DNA from: Pseudomonadota bacterium
GTDB lineage: Bacteria > Pseudomonadota > Alphaproteobacteria > Caulobacterales > Caulobacteraceae
Length of the DNA: 14,536 nucleotides
Assembly (NCBI GenBank): GCA_023416055.1
Contig: JAEZIH010000042.1
Span: 1-14,536 of the forward strand
Reading direction: 5' to 3'
In this document: piece after piece, positions 1 through 6,228 of the stretch
How the letters are laid out: each line of letters begins with the position of its first letter
Position numbering within the stretch: position 1 is the stretch's first letter
The notes under the pieces: model-generated
What the model was told of the DNA's origin: nothing
Database searches by the model: none
Seen by the model: only the letters and a program-made list of their open reading frames with translations
Translations under genes and position numbers: made by a program

Positions 1-331
1 CGTCCGCCGCCTTGCTCAGATAGCCGTCGACGCCGAACGCCCTTGCCATGGAGACGGTGTGCGCGTCCGCGCGCGCCGAGACGATGGCGATGCGGCTTTC
101 GGGCAGCAGCTGCTGCAGACGCAGGAGCGCGCTGAAGCCGTCCGCGTCGGGAAGCATGAGGTCGAGCATCACCAGGCGGATGCGGTCTGCGTGGCGACGC
201 GCAAAGGCTTCGGCCTCCGTCGCCGAGGCGACGCGTCCGACGTCCAGATGGGGATAGCTGCGCCGGATGGAAACTTCCAGCGCCTCCCCGACCAACGGGT
301 GATCGTCCACGATCAGGACCAGCCAGCGCAT
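1..331 (-). CDS. Response regulator, receiver domain (C-terminus beyond window)
   Basis: The first 110 codons are seen and the gene continues off the left edge. The protein begins MRWLVLIVDDHPLVGEALEV and shows a complete receiver core: acidic pair D9-D10, phospho-acceptor D57 in VMLDLMLPD, S85 in IVSARA, and K107 in YLSKAAD. The DDHPLVGEAL start and the pattern 'LPESRIAIVSA...GVDGYLSKAA' are typical of the NarL/FixJ (LuxR-type) class, so a C-terminal helix-turn-helix is expected but not visible. The ATG at 331 is preceded by a good ribosome site (AGAAGAGG). It diverges from the pilin operon across about 197 bases, so it could control that operon, although nothing in the sequence proves this. 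The receiver call is firm; the DNA-binding class is inferred. Confidence 0.9.
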   Translation of the reverse strand, partial: MRWLVLIVDDHPLVGEALEVSIRRSYPHLDVGRVASATEAEAFARRHADRIRLVMLDLMLPDADGFSALLRLQQLLPESRIAIVSARADAHTVSMARAFGVDGYLSKAAD

Positions 332-528
332 CAAGCCCTCTTCTGCCGCATCAAAAGGCAAAGTCCGAACGATGTTCAGGTTCCCCTCGCAGGCGAGCAG
401 GAGAAAATCTCCGCCCTAACCTATAACTTTGGTTCGATTTGACCTCTCTCGCGGGTTCCTCTGGTGGACTTGGCCCGGAGACGCGACGATGTGGGCGCCA
501 ACGCAGACCTCGAACGTTGGAGTTCCAC
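332..528. promoter_or_regulatory. Divergent intergenic region between regulator and pilin operon
   Basis: This 197-bp spacer must hold the promoters of both divergent genes. It is locally AT-richer around 415-445, where a TATAAC (422-427) and a TTGACC (439-444) occur, and there is a small GGAGA-AAA-TCTCC stem-loop at 400-412. No -35/-10 pair with convincing spacing could be assigned, so individual promoter elements are not called. A GGAG ribosome site lies 6 bases before the pilin ATG at 529. Confidence 0.4.
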
Positions 529-1053
529 ATGACCCGTACCCGTCTCGCCGCCGCCGCCCTCGCCCTCGTCGCCTTCGGCGCCGCCGCCCCCGCCATGGCC
601 CAGTCGGCCACCGGCCAGGGCTCGATCACCGTCATCCGGCCGCTGACCGTGGCCAAGAACGCCGACCTCAGGTTCGGCACCGTGGTGCGGCCGTCGGAAG
701 GCGCGGGCAGCGTCGCCGTCAGCACGGCGGGCGCGCGCACCGTCGCCGGCGGCGTGGCCGCCCTGAGCTCGGGCGACGCTCCGCAGGCGGCCCAGTTCAC
801 CATCGACGGGGAGGGCGGTCAGTCCGTCTCGGTCAACGTGCCCTCGAGCTTCACCATGTCGAACGGTTCGGACAGCCTGACGGTCACGACGACCAACAGC
901 CTCGGCGCCGCCGCCTCGGCCCAGACCCTCAGCAACAGCCTGGGCTCGGCCGGTTCGTTGAACGTGCGCGTCGGCGGAACCGTGCCGGTGTCCGCCACCG
1001 CCGCGACCGGCGTCTACACGGGAACCTTCACCGTCTCCGCGGCCTACAACTGA
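529..1053 (+). CDS. DUF4402 secreted protein, probable major pilin
   Basis: This 174-residue exported protein has a classical signal peptide (MTRTR, hydrophobic alanine-rich core, cleavage after AMAQ near residue 25). The mature part starts with a beta-strand motif around residues 33-52 (SITVIRPLTVAKNADLRFGT) and ends with TGVYTGTFTVSAAYN, both hallmarks of the DUF4402 family. It has no cysteine and is rich in Ser, Thr, Ala and Gly, as expected of a fibre subunit. The ATG at 529 is chosen over an upstream ATG at 439 because it has a GGAG ribosome site and puts the signal peptide at the N-terminus. As first gene of the chaperone-usher operon, set off by a stem-loop, it is the natural candidate for the abundant subunit. 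Family assignment is recognition by eye; the pilin role is inferred from context. Confidence 0.82.
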   Translation: MTRTRLAAAALALVAFGAAAPAMAQSATGQGSITVIRPLTVAKNADLRFGTVVRPSEGAGSVAVSTAGARTVAGGVAALSSGDAPQAAQFTIDGEGGQSVSVNVPSSFTMSNGSDSLTVTTTNSLGAAASAQTLSNSLGSAGSLNVRVGGTVPVSATAATGVYTGTFTVSAAYN

Positions 1054-1066
1054 CGGTTTGCGGAAG

Positions 1067-1087
1067 GGCCGCCCTGCAGGGGCGGCC
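1067..1087 (+). terminator. Stem-loop between pilin and chaperone genes
   Basis: GGCCGCCC (1067-1074) and GGGCGGCC (1080-1087) form a perfect 8-bp all-G/C stem with a 5-base TGCAG loop. It starts 14 bases after the pilin stop and ends 25 bases before the chaperone start. No clean T-run follows (TGACCGCCTTGTTG), so it is more likely a leaky terminator or an mRNA-stabilising 3' end that keeps pilin transcript above that of the assembly genes. That regulatory role is inferred. Confidence 0.5.
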
Positions 1088-1112
1088 TGACCGCCTTGTT
1101 GCGAGTTGAGTC

Positions 1113-1946
1113 ATGTCCGGTATGCGTCGCCTTTTTCCGGCCCTGATCGCCGCCGCCCTGTCGTTCGCAGCCTTTCCCGCCGCGGCCCAGGTCGGCGCCG
1201 ATCTGAACATCTCGCCAAAGCGGGTGGTGTTCGGGCCAGGCGAGCGCAGCGCCACCGTCTATGTGTTCAACCAGGGCGACGAAGCGGCGACCTATACGGT
1301 GGAGCTGGTCGACCAGGTCATGCTCCCCGACGGGCGCATCGCGCCCGCGGCGGAGGTCCCTGACGCCGCCGTGGCTTCCGCGGCGGACCTGGTCCAGCAC
1401 ACCCCGCGCCGCATCACCCTCCAGCCGCGCGAAAGCCAGGCCATCCGCCTTCGCGCGCGGCCAGCGGGCGACGGCACGTCCGAGCGGCGCAGCCACCTGA
1501 CCGTCACCGCCCTGCCTCCCGAAACCAGCGGCTTCACCGCCGAGCAGGCGGCCGGCGGCGCCGACGGCGAGGTCGCCCTCCGGGTGATCGCCCTGTTCAG
1601 CATCAGCATTCCGGTCATCGTTCGCGACGAAGCCGCCGACGCCCGCGCGGCCATCCGCGACCTCAGGCTGGATCAGACCGGTGAGGGCCCGGCGCTGGTC
1701 TTCGACCTGGAACGGCTCGGGGCCAACTCCGTCTACGGGGACCTGGAGGTGCGTCTGGGCGATGCGGACGGTTCGCTCGTCACCGCCCTGCGCGGGGTGG
1801 CCGTCTATCCCGAGATCGATCGGCGGACGGTGCGGCTGGCCCTGCCGGCTCCGATCCCCGCCGGCCAGGCCCTGACCCTGGTCTACCGGAACGACGACAC
1901 GGACAAGGGCGCCGTGCTGGCTGCGGCGGGTCTCGTCGCCCCGTGA
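1113..1946 (+). CDS. PapD-like periplasmic pilus chaperone
   Basis: This 277-residue protein has a signal peptide (MSGMRRLFPALIAAALSFAA, cleavage after AAAQ near 26). The mature N-terminus (DLNISPKRVVFGPGERSATV, followed by YVFNQGDEAATYTVEL) is the first Ig-like strand pair of pilus chaperones. RRITLQPRESQAIRLRAR (99-116), SHLTVTALP and FSISIPVIVR (162-171) match the strands that precede and form the subunit-binding region in this fold. In this family the chaperone folds secreted subunits by donating a strand and delivers them to the usher. It follows the pilin by 59 bases and its stop TGA overlaps the usher GTG. ATG 1113 has a GAG-type ribosome site; M4 is an alternative start. The second domain is more divergent than in FimC or PapD, which fits a non-classical pathway. 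Confidence 0.82.
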   Translation: MSGMRRLFPALIAAALSFAAFPAAAQVGADLNISPKRVVFGPGERSATVYVFNQGDEAATYTVELVDQVMLPDGRIAPAAEVPDAAVASAADLVQHTPRRITLQPRESQAIRLRARPAGDGTSERRSHLTVTALPPETSGFTAEQAAGGADGEVALRVIALFSISIPVIVRDEAADARAAIRDLRLDQTGEGPALVFDLERLGANSVYGDLEVRLGDADGSLVTALRGVAVYPEIDRRTVRLALPAPIPAGQALTLVYRNDDTDKGAVLAAAGLVAP

Positions 1947-4657
1947 GACGTCCGCTCCGTCTGGCGTGCGCCGCCGTGGCGGCCGCGATCCTGGGCGTCC
2001 CGTGCACCCAGGCGCTGGCCCAGACCGCACCGGCCGTCGCCGCGCCCGCCGCACGCGCGCCGTTCAGCGCCGAAGATCTCCTCTGGATGGAGGTCCGCTC
2101 GGACGAAATGCTCCTCGCAGACTCGATCAACGTCTACGCCTCGCGCAGCGGCGTCTTCGTGCCCATCGGCGAACTGTCGCGCGTGCTTGACCTCGCGGTC
2201 GGCGTCTTCCCGGCCCAGAATCGCGCCGAAGGGTGGGTGCTGGAGCGCGAGCGCACCCTCGTGATCGACCTGACAGAGGGCGAGGCGAGGCTCCGGGACC
2301 AGCTGTTCGAGGTCCTGCCGGATCAGGCCGTCATCTACGCCGACGACCTTTATCTGCGCACCGACCTGCTCGAACAGCTGCTGCCCGTCCGCCTGCGCCC
2401 TGACGTTCGCTCGCAGGTTCTGGAACTGACCTCGCTGGAGCCTCTGCCGTTCCAGCAGCGCCTGGAGCGGGAACGCCGGCGCGATCAGCTGGGCCGCGAA
2501 AGCCCCGGCGAGGCCCCTGTTCCGGTGGTCACGCCCTACCGGCTGTTCACCGCCCCCGCCTTCGACGTCAACCTCGGCGGCCTGATCACGCGCCACGGCG
2601 AAGACCAGGCGAGGCGCTACGACATCCGCATGGCGGGCGACATGCTGGGCGCCGGACTCGAGGCCTACCTCGGCTCCGATGACGAGGGCGAGCCGAGCAA
2701 CGCCCGCATCATGCTCTCGCGCCGGGACGCCGGCGGCCGGGCTCTGGGACCGCTCGGCGGTTCGGAGGCGGCGATCGGCGATGTCTACACCCCGTCGCTG
2801 GCGCTCGGGGCCGCCAGCTTCGGCGGCCGCGGCGTCTTCTACACCTCGGCGCCGCGCGACAGCCTCGATATCGGAACCCCGCTGGACCTGCGGGGTGAGC
2901 TCGCGGTGGGCGAAGAGGTCGAGCTCTACGTCAATGAAGTGCTCTTCGCCGCTCGCTCAACGCCGGTGCAGGGACGCTACGAATTCCTCGACGTGCCGCT
3001 GGCCTATGGCCTGAACACCCTCCGGCTGGTCTTCTACGGGGCCCACGGCGAGACCCGTGAGGAAGTGCGCCGGGTCAATTTCGGGACCGGCCAGGTCGAG
3101 GCGGGCCGCTGGGTGGTTCGTCTGGGCGCCGTCGAACAGGATCGCACGGTTCTCGGCCTGGACAGCGAACTCGCCCGCGGCGCGCAGGGCGCCGCGCGGA
3201 TGATCGCGGGCCTCGACTACGGACTCTCGGCCGGGCTGACGGTCAGCGCCGGCCTTGCCCGCTACAGTCCGGAGGCGGACGACGCGCGTTTACTGGCGAC
3301 GCTCGGGGTGCGCGGCGCCCTCGGGCCGGTGGCGACCCAGGTCGACCACGGCTTCGACGATACCGGTGGCCGCGGCCTCGCGCTCGGCTTCGCCGCCCGG
3401 CCCGGCGGGGTCTCTCTCGTCGGCCGGCACTCCGAATACCGCAACGGCTTCATCGATGAGACGCGGCAGCCGGGCGGCGCCGGCCTCGCCCCGCTGCGCC
3501 GCGCCAGCGACCTGCGCGCCGATGCGCAGGTCGAGGCGTTCGGCCTGATCGTGCCGCTGTCGGCCAATCTTCGGCGGCTGGAATGGACGGACCAACGGCG
3601 GCTGACCAGCGCCGAGCTCCGGGCCTCCGCACCCCTCGGCCGCTTCTACGCCTCCAGCAGCGTCGTCTATGAAGACGAGCGCCGCCCCGACGGCAGCGGC
3701 CTCAGCCGCTGGGCCGGAGCGAGCGACGTCGCCACACTGGTGGCGTCGCGCCTGCAGCTGCGCGCCGGCCTGGCCTATGATCTGTCGCCGGAGGCGGAGC
3801 TGGACTCCGGCTACGCCACCGCCGACTGGCAGCTGTCCGACCGGCGAGCGCTGCGCCTTGGCGTTGTCCGCACCTTGCGGGGCGAACGACAGACCGCCCT
3901 GCAGGCCTCGCATCTCTGGCGGGCCGATCGGTTCGACCTGTCGGTCAACGGCGCCTGGGAGTCCGGAACCGGCGACTGGCGTCTCGGCGTGCAGCTTGGA
4001 TTCGGGTTCGGCTACGACCCGGGGCGCGGCGCCTACCGCATGGTGCGTCCGGGCGTCGCCTCCGGCGGTTCCGTAGCGGTGAACGCCTGGATCGACGAGA
4101 ACGGCGACGGCCGGCGGCAGGTCGACGAGCCGGGCGTTCCCGGAGTCGAGATCGATACGCCCGCCGGCGCCCTGACGACGGACGAAGAGGGCCGTGTCTT
4201 CACGCCGGGCCTGGGCGATCCCGGCACAGCCCTGGTGCGCCTGAACGCCGAGGCGGTCGAGGATCCGTTCCTCGTCGGCGGCCCCACCGTCTTCCCGGTC
4301 GAGCCGAGGCCGGGGCGGACGATCTCGATTCCCTATCCGATGCGCCGCTCCGCCGAGGTCGAACTGGCCGTCCTGCTGCGGGGGCCGGCAGGTCCGCGAC
4401 CGCTGGCCGCCGTCAGTCTCGAACTGGTTCCGACCGACGGGGGCGCGATCCTCGAGGCCCGGAGCGATCATGCCGGCATCGCGTTCATCGAGGCGGCCCC
4501 GCCGGGGACCTACAGCGTCCGGCTGCAGGCCGCCCAGGCCGAGGCGCTCGGCCTTACGCTGGCCGGCGATCCGGTTCTGATCGTTCCGCCCGCCGGCGGT
4601 TTCGTGCGCGCCGAGCCGGTCGAGGTGCGACTGGCGTCGAACGAGGTGGAGCGATGA
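1943..4657 (+). CDS. Outer-membrane usher of chaperone-usher pathway
   Basis: This 904-residue protein starts with GTG inside a GTGA overlap with the chaperone stop, implying translational coupling. Residues 1-27 form a signal peptide ending ALAQ. Residues 41-170 form an N-terminal periplasmic domain, 205-700 a long amphipathic beta-barrel region (for example ARRYDIRMAGDMLGAGLEAY, LRLGVVRTL and WRLGVQLGFGFGYD), and about 310-380 a plug-like domain (VELYVNEVLFAARS, DVPLAYGLNTLRLVFYGAHG). The C-terminus carries an SdrD/CNA-B-like domain (NAWIDENGDGRRQVDEPGVP, 713-732) and a carboxypeptidase-regulatory-like Ig fold (about 801-904). Ushers receive chaperone-subunit complexes, form the secretion pore and order the fibre. 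There are no cysteines outside the signal peptide, so the disulfide of classical FimD C-terminal domains is absent. It resembles the alternate (CooC/TcfC-like) ushers or an unnamed relative; the subclass is uncertain. Confidence 0.8.
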   Translation: MRRPLRLACAAVAAAILGVPCTQALAQTAPAVAAPAARAPFSAEDLLWMEVRSDEMLLADSINVYASRSGVFVPIGELSRVLDLAVGVFPAQNRAEGWVLERERTLVIDLTEGEARLRDQLFEVLPDQAVIYADDLYLRTDLLEQLLPVRLRPDVRSQVLELTSLEPLPFQQRLERERRRDQLGRESPGEAPVPVVTPYRLFTAPAFDVNLGGLITRHGEDQARRYDIRMAGDMLGAGLEAYLGSDDEGEPSNARIMLSRRDAGGRALGPLGGSEAAIGDVYTPSLALGAASFGGRGVFYTSAPRDSLDIGTPLDLRGELAVGEEVELYVNEVLFAARSTPVQGRYEFLDVPLAYGLNTLRLVFYGAHGETREEVRRVNFGTGQVEAGRWVVRLGAVEQDRTVLGLDSELARGAQGAARMIAGLDYGLSAGLTVSAGLARYSPEADDARLLATLGVRGALGPVATQVDHGFDDTGGRGLALGFAARPGGVSLVGRHSEYRNGFIDETRQPGGAGLAPLRRASDLRADAQVEAFGLIVPLSANLRRLEWTDQRRLTSAELRASAPLGRFYASSSVVYEDERRPDGSGLSRWAGASDVATLVASRLQLRAGLAYDLSPEAELDSGYATADWQLSDRRALRLGVVRTLRGERQTALQASHLWRADRFDLSVNGAWESGTGDWRLGVQLGFGFGYDPGRGAYRMVRPGVASGGSVAVNAWIDENGDGRRQVDEPGVPGVEIDTPAGALTTDEEGRVFTPGLGDPGTALVRLNAEAVEDPFLVGGPTVFPVEPRPGRTISIPYPMRRSAEVELAVLLRGPAGPRPLAAVSLELVPTDGGAILEARSDHAGIAFIEAAPPGTYSVRLQAAQAEALGLTLAGDPVLIVPPAGGFVRAEPVEVRLASNEVER

Positions 4658-5196
4658 GAGCGGTCATGACGTCCATGGTCCTGGCCTTCGGTCTCGCGAC
4701 GGGCGTTGCGGGGCCGTCGGCGGCGCAGCTGGCGGTCCACCGATCGCCGACCCACGCACCGGAACTCGGCACGACGATTCGGGGCAGCGCCCCGACCGTC
4801 TTCAGCATCTCGACCAGCGGCGGGGTCATCCGTCAGTCGGGCGACGCCATCCGTCTGTCCAACAGCTCGGTTCGCACCCCGACCGTCACGATCAGCTGCG
4901 GCCCGAACCGGCTGGAGTCGCTCTGCGCCCTGCGCTACATCCGGGTCAGGATCATTCCGGCGTCGAGCCAGGGGCAGGCGGCCATCACCCGCCTGCGGGT
5001 CGGCTCCCTGAGCGGCGGCCGCTACAGCCTGGGCGGCGCGCCCAGCGAAGGAGCCGTCGTGGAGTTCATCATGGCGCCGCTGGGCCTGTTCGGAGGCGAC
5101 GCGAGCTTCGAGCTCGGCATGGACGTCCGGCTGGCGGCGGGCGCGCCCGGCGGACGGCATGTGTTCGACTACATCGTGACGGCGGAACTCCTGTGA
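4654..5196 (+). CDS. Secreted protein, probable minor pilus subunit with two cysteines
   Basis: This 180-residue protein has an N-terminal signal peptide (MRAVMTSMVLAFGLATGVAG, cleavage after SAAQ near 25). The mature part is beta-rich and holds only two cysteines, C82 and C91 (ISCGPN...SLCALRY), which could form a small disulfide loop. The C-terminus (FDYIVTAELL) is a final beta-strand reminiscent of the DUF4402-like subunits around it. The ATG at 4654 overlaps the usher stop (ATGA) and has a strong AGGTGGAG ribosome site. Position directly after the usher suggests a tip, adaptor or adhesin subunit, but no lectin or adhesin domain is recognised. I do not recognise a named family with certainty; the role is inferred from the operon. 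Confidence 0.7.
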   Translation: MRAVMTSMVLAFGLATGVAGPSAAQLAVHRSPTHAPELGTTIRGSAPTVFSISTSGGVIRQSGDAIRLSNSSVRTPTVTISCGPNRLESLCALRYIRVRIIPASSQGQAAITRLRVGSLSGGRYSLGGAPSEGAVVEFIMAPLGLFGGDASFELGMDVRLAAGAPGGRHVFDYIVTAELL

Positions 5197-5573
5197 GCGT
5201 TCAACTCGCCTTGGCCCTGTTGCTCGCCGACCCCGCGTCGGCCTCCGCGACCCTGACCATAGAACAGGCGGTGGCGGTCTCGAGCGTCGCGCCGATCCGC
5301 CTGGGCAAGAATGACGGAACGGAAGGTCCCGTCGTGATCACCGTGCGCGGCGATTCCAGCCGCGCCTACCGGCTCCAGGTCCAGGCCACCGTCGCCGATG
5401 CAAGCGGCGGGGCTCGGGTGGTCAGCGCCGCGGCGGGGGCGCTCGACGCTTCCGGCGCGGCGACCACAGGACCTTCCGGCTCCGATCACCTGCGCATCTT
5501 CGGCGTCTCTTCGCTGGTGCGGCTCGATGGGGAGGGCCGAACGGTCCTGCCGCTGCGGATCGTCTACGAATAG
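5193..5573 (+). CDS. Small secreted DUF4402-like protein, probable minor subunit
   Basis: This 126-residue protein starts with GTG inside a GTGA overlap with the preceding stop. A short hydrophobic leader (SVQLALALLLADPASASA) suggests export, with cleavage near residue 18. The mature sequence begins ATLTIEQAVAVSSVAPIRLG, which resembles the opening strands of the first-gene DUF4402 protein, and ends in a strand (TVLPLRIVYE). It has no cysteine. It is the last gene of the pilus operon and its 3' end overlaps the convergent Hpt gene by 10 bases. A minor or terminating subunit is the likely role; no domain can be assigned with certainty. The leader is short and has no basic residue after the start, so the true start could differ. 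Confidence 0.68.
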   Translation: MSVQLALALLLADPASASATLTIEQAVAVSSVAPIRLGKNDGTEGPVVITVRGDSSRAYRLQVQATVADASGGARVVSAAAGALDASGAATTGPSGSDHLRIFGVSSLVRLDGEGRTVLPLRIVYE

Positions 5574-5845
5574 CTGGAGGCCAGTTCGCGCCTTACCACC
5601 GCAACGAGGGCCCCGGCGGCGGAGGCCGCGTCGGGCCGCCCGCTCGCAAACGCCCGGTCAGCCGCTGCAGCCGCTTCGGAGATGCGACGATAGCCGAAGA
5701 TTCCGGCCGTGCCCGCCAGTCCGTGCGCCAGCTTCTCCGCCTGCGAACGATCATTCGCGGCCAGGGCGGCTTCCAGCTGATCCGCGTCCGCGAGGGCGCG
5801 TTCGCGGAACCGGAGGCGGAGTGCGGCCATGCGGTCCTCGATCAT
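5564..5845 (-). CDS. Stand-alone Hpt (histidine phosphotransfer) protein
   Basis: This 93-residue all-helical protein has the Hpt signature KLAHGLAGTAGIFGYRRI (38-55), with H41 as the expected phosphorylated histidine. Its length is usual for a single Hpt four-helix bundle. Hpt proteins shuttle phosphate between the receiver of a hybrid kinase and a final response regulator in the cytoplasm. It is the last gene of the kinase operon: its ATG overlaps the stop of the receiver gene (ATGA, 5842-5845) and a GGCGGGG stretch lies just upstream. Its own 3' end overlaps the last pilus gene by 10 bases on the opposite strand, leaving no room for a terminator between the operons. Confidence 0.88.
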   Translation of the reverse strand: MIEDRMAALRLRFRERALADADQLEAALAANDRSQAEKLAHGLAGTAGIFGYRRISEAAAAADRAFASGRPDAASAAGALVAVVRRELASSYS

Positions 5846-6228
5846 TCGATCCCCGCCAGGATATCGCGAACCTGTTCCGCGAGGGTCATGGGATCGAAGG
5901 GCTTGGTGATGACGCCTGCGGCGCCCAGTTGCAGATAGCCGTCGAGTTCCCCGCTCTGCGCCCGCGCGGTCATGAAGATCACCGGCGTGCGTGCGAATCC
6001 CGGCAACTCGCGCAGTCGCCGTAGCGTGCCAGGCCCGTCGAGCCGGGGCATCATCACGTCCAGCAGGATGACGTCCGGCGCAAGCCCCCCCTGCAGAAGG
6101 ACCAGGGCCGCATCGCCGGAATCGGCGCTGTGCAGTTCGATGTCGGGGTCGAGTTCGAGCGCGAGTGCGGCGACCTCCCGGATGTCGGACTCGTCATCGA
6201 CGTGAAGCAGGGTCAGACGTTCGCTCAT
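5842..6228 (-). CDS. Single-domain response regulator (receiver only)
   Basis: This 128-residue protein is a complete CheY-like receiver and nothing else. Key residues are D11-D12 (HVDDESD), phospho-acceptor D57 (VILLDVMMPRLDG), T87 (VIFMTARA) and K109 (VITKPFDP). The start is fixed at the ATG at 6228 because it has a GAGAGG ribosome site and overlaps the kinase stop by 4 bases; the reading frame stays open far upstream but only as an artefact inside the kinase gene. In multistep relays such receivers act as intermediate carriers or phosphate sinks between the hybrid kinase and the Hpt protein, or control a target by protein contact. It has no DNA-binding or enzymatic output domain. Confidence 0.92.
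   Translation of the reverse strand: MSERLTLLHVDDESDIREVAALALELDPDIELHSADSGDAALVLLQGGLAPDVILLDVMMPRLDGPGTLRRLRELPGFARTPVIFMTARAQSGELDGYLQLGAAGVITKPFDPMTLAEQVRDILAGIE

Noticed and set aside
439..467. Sigma-70-type promoter with -35 TTGACC at 439-444
   Set aside because: No acceptable -10 hexamer lies at a 16-18 base spacing, so the element was not called as a promoter.
1044..2054. 336-codon minus-strand frame opposite the chaperone and usher start
   Set aside because: Low-complexity Arg/Gly-rich translation with no recognisable motif; the plus-strand chaperone explains the coding signal.
3290..4471. 393-codon open frame on the minus strand inside the usher gene
   Set aside because: It lies opposite a well-supported usher with signal peptide and coupled neighbours. 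The translation is Arg/Gly/Pro/Ala-rich with no domain, typical of the antisense frame of GC-rich coding DNA.
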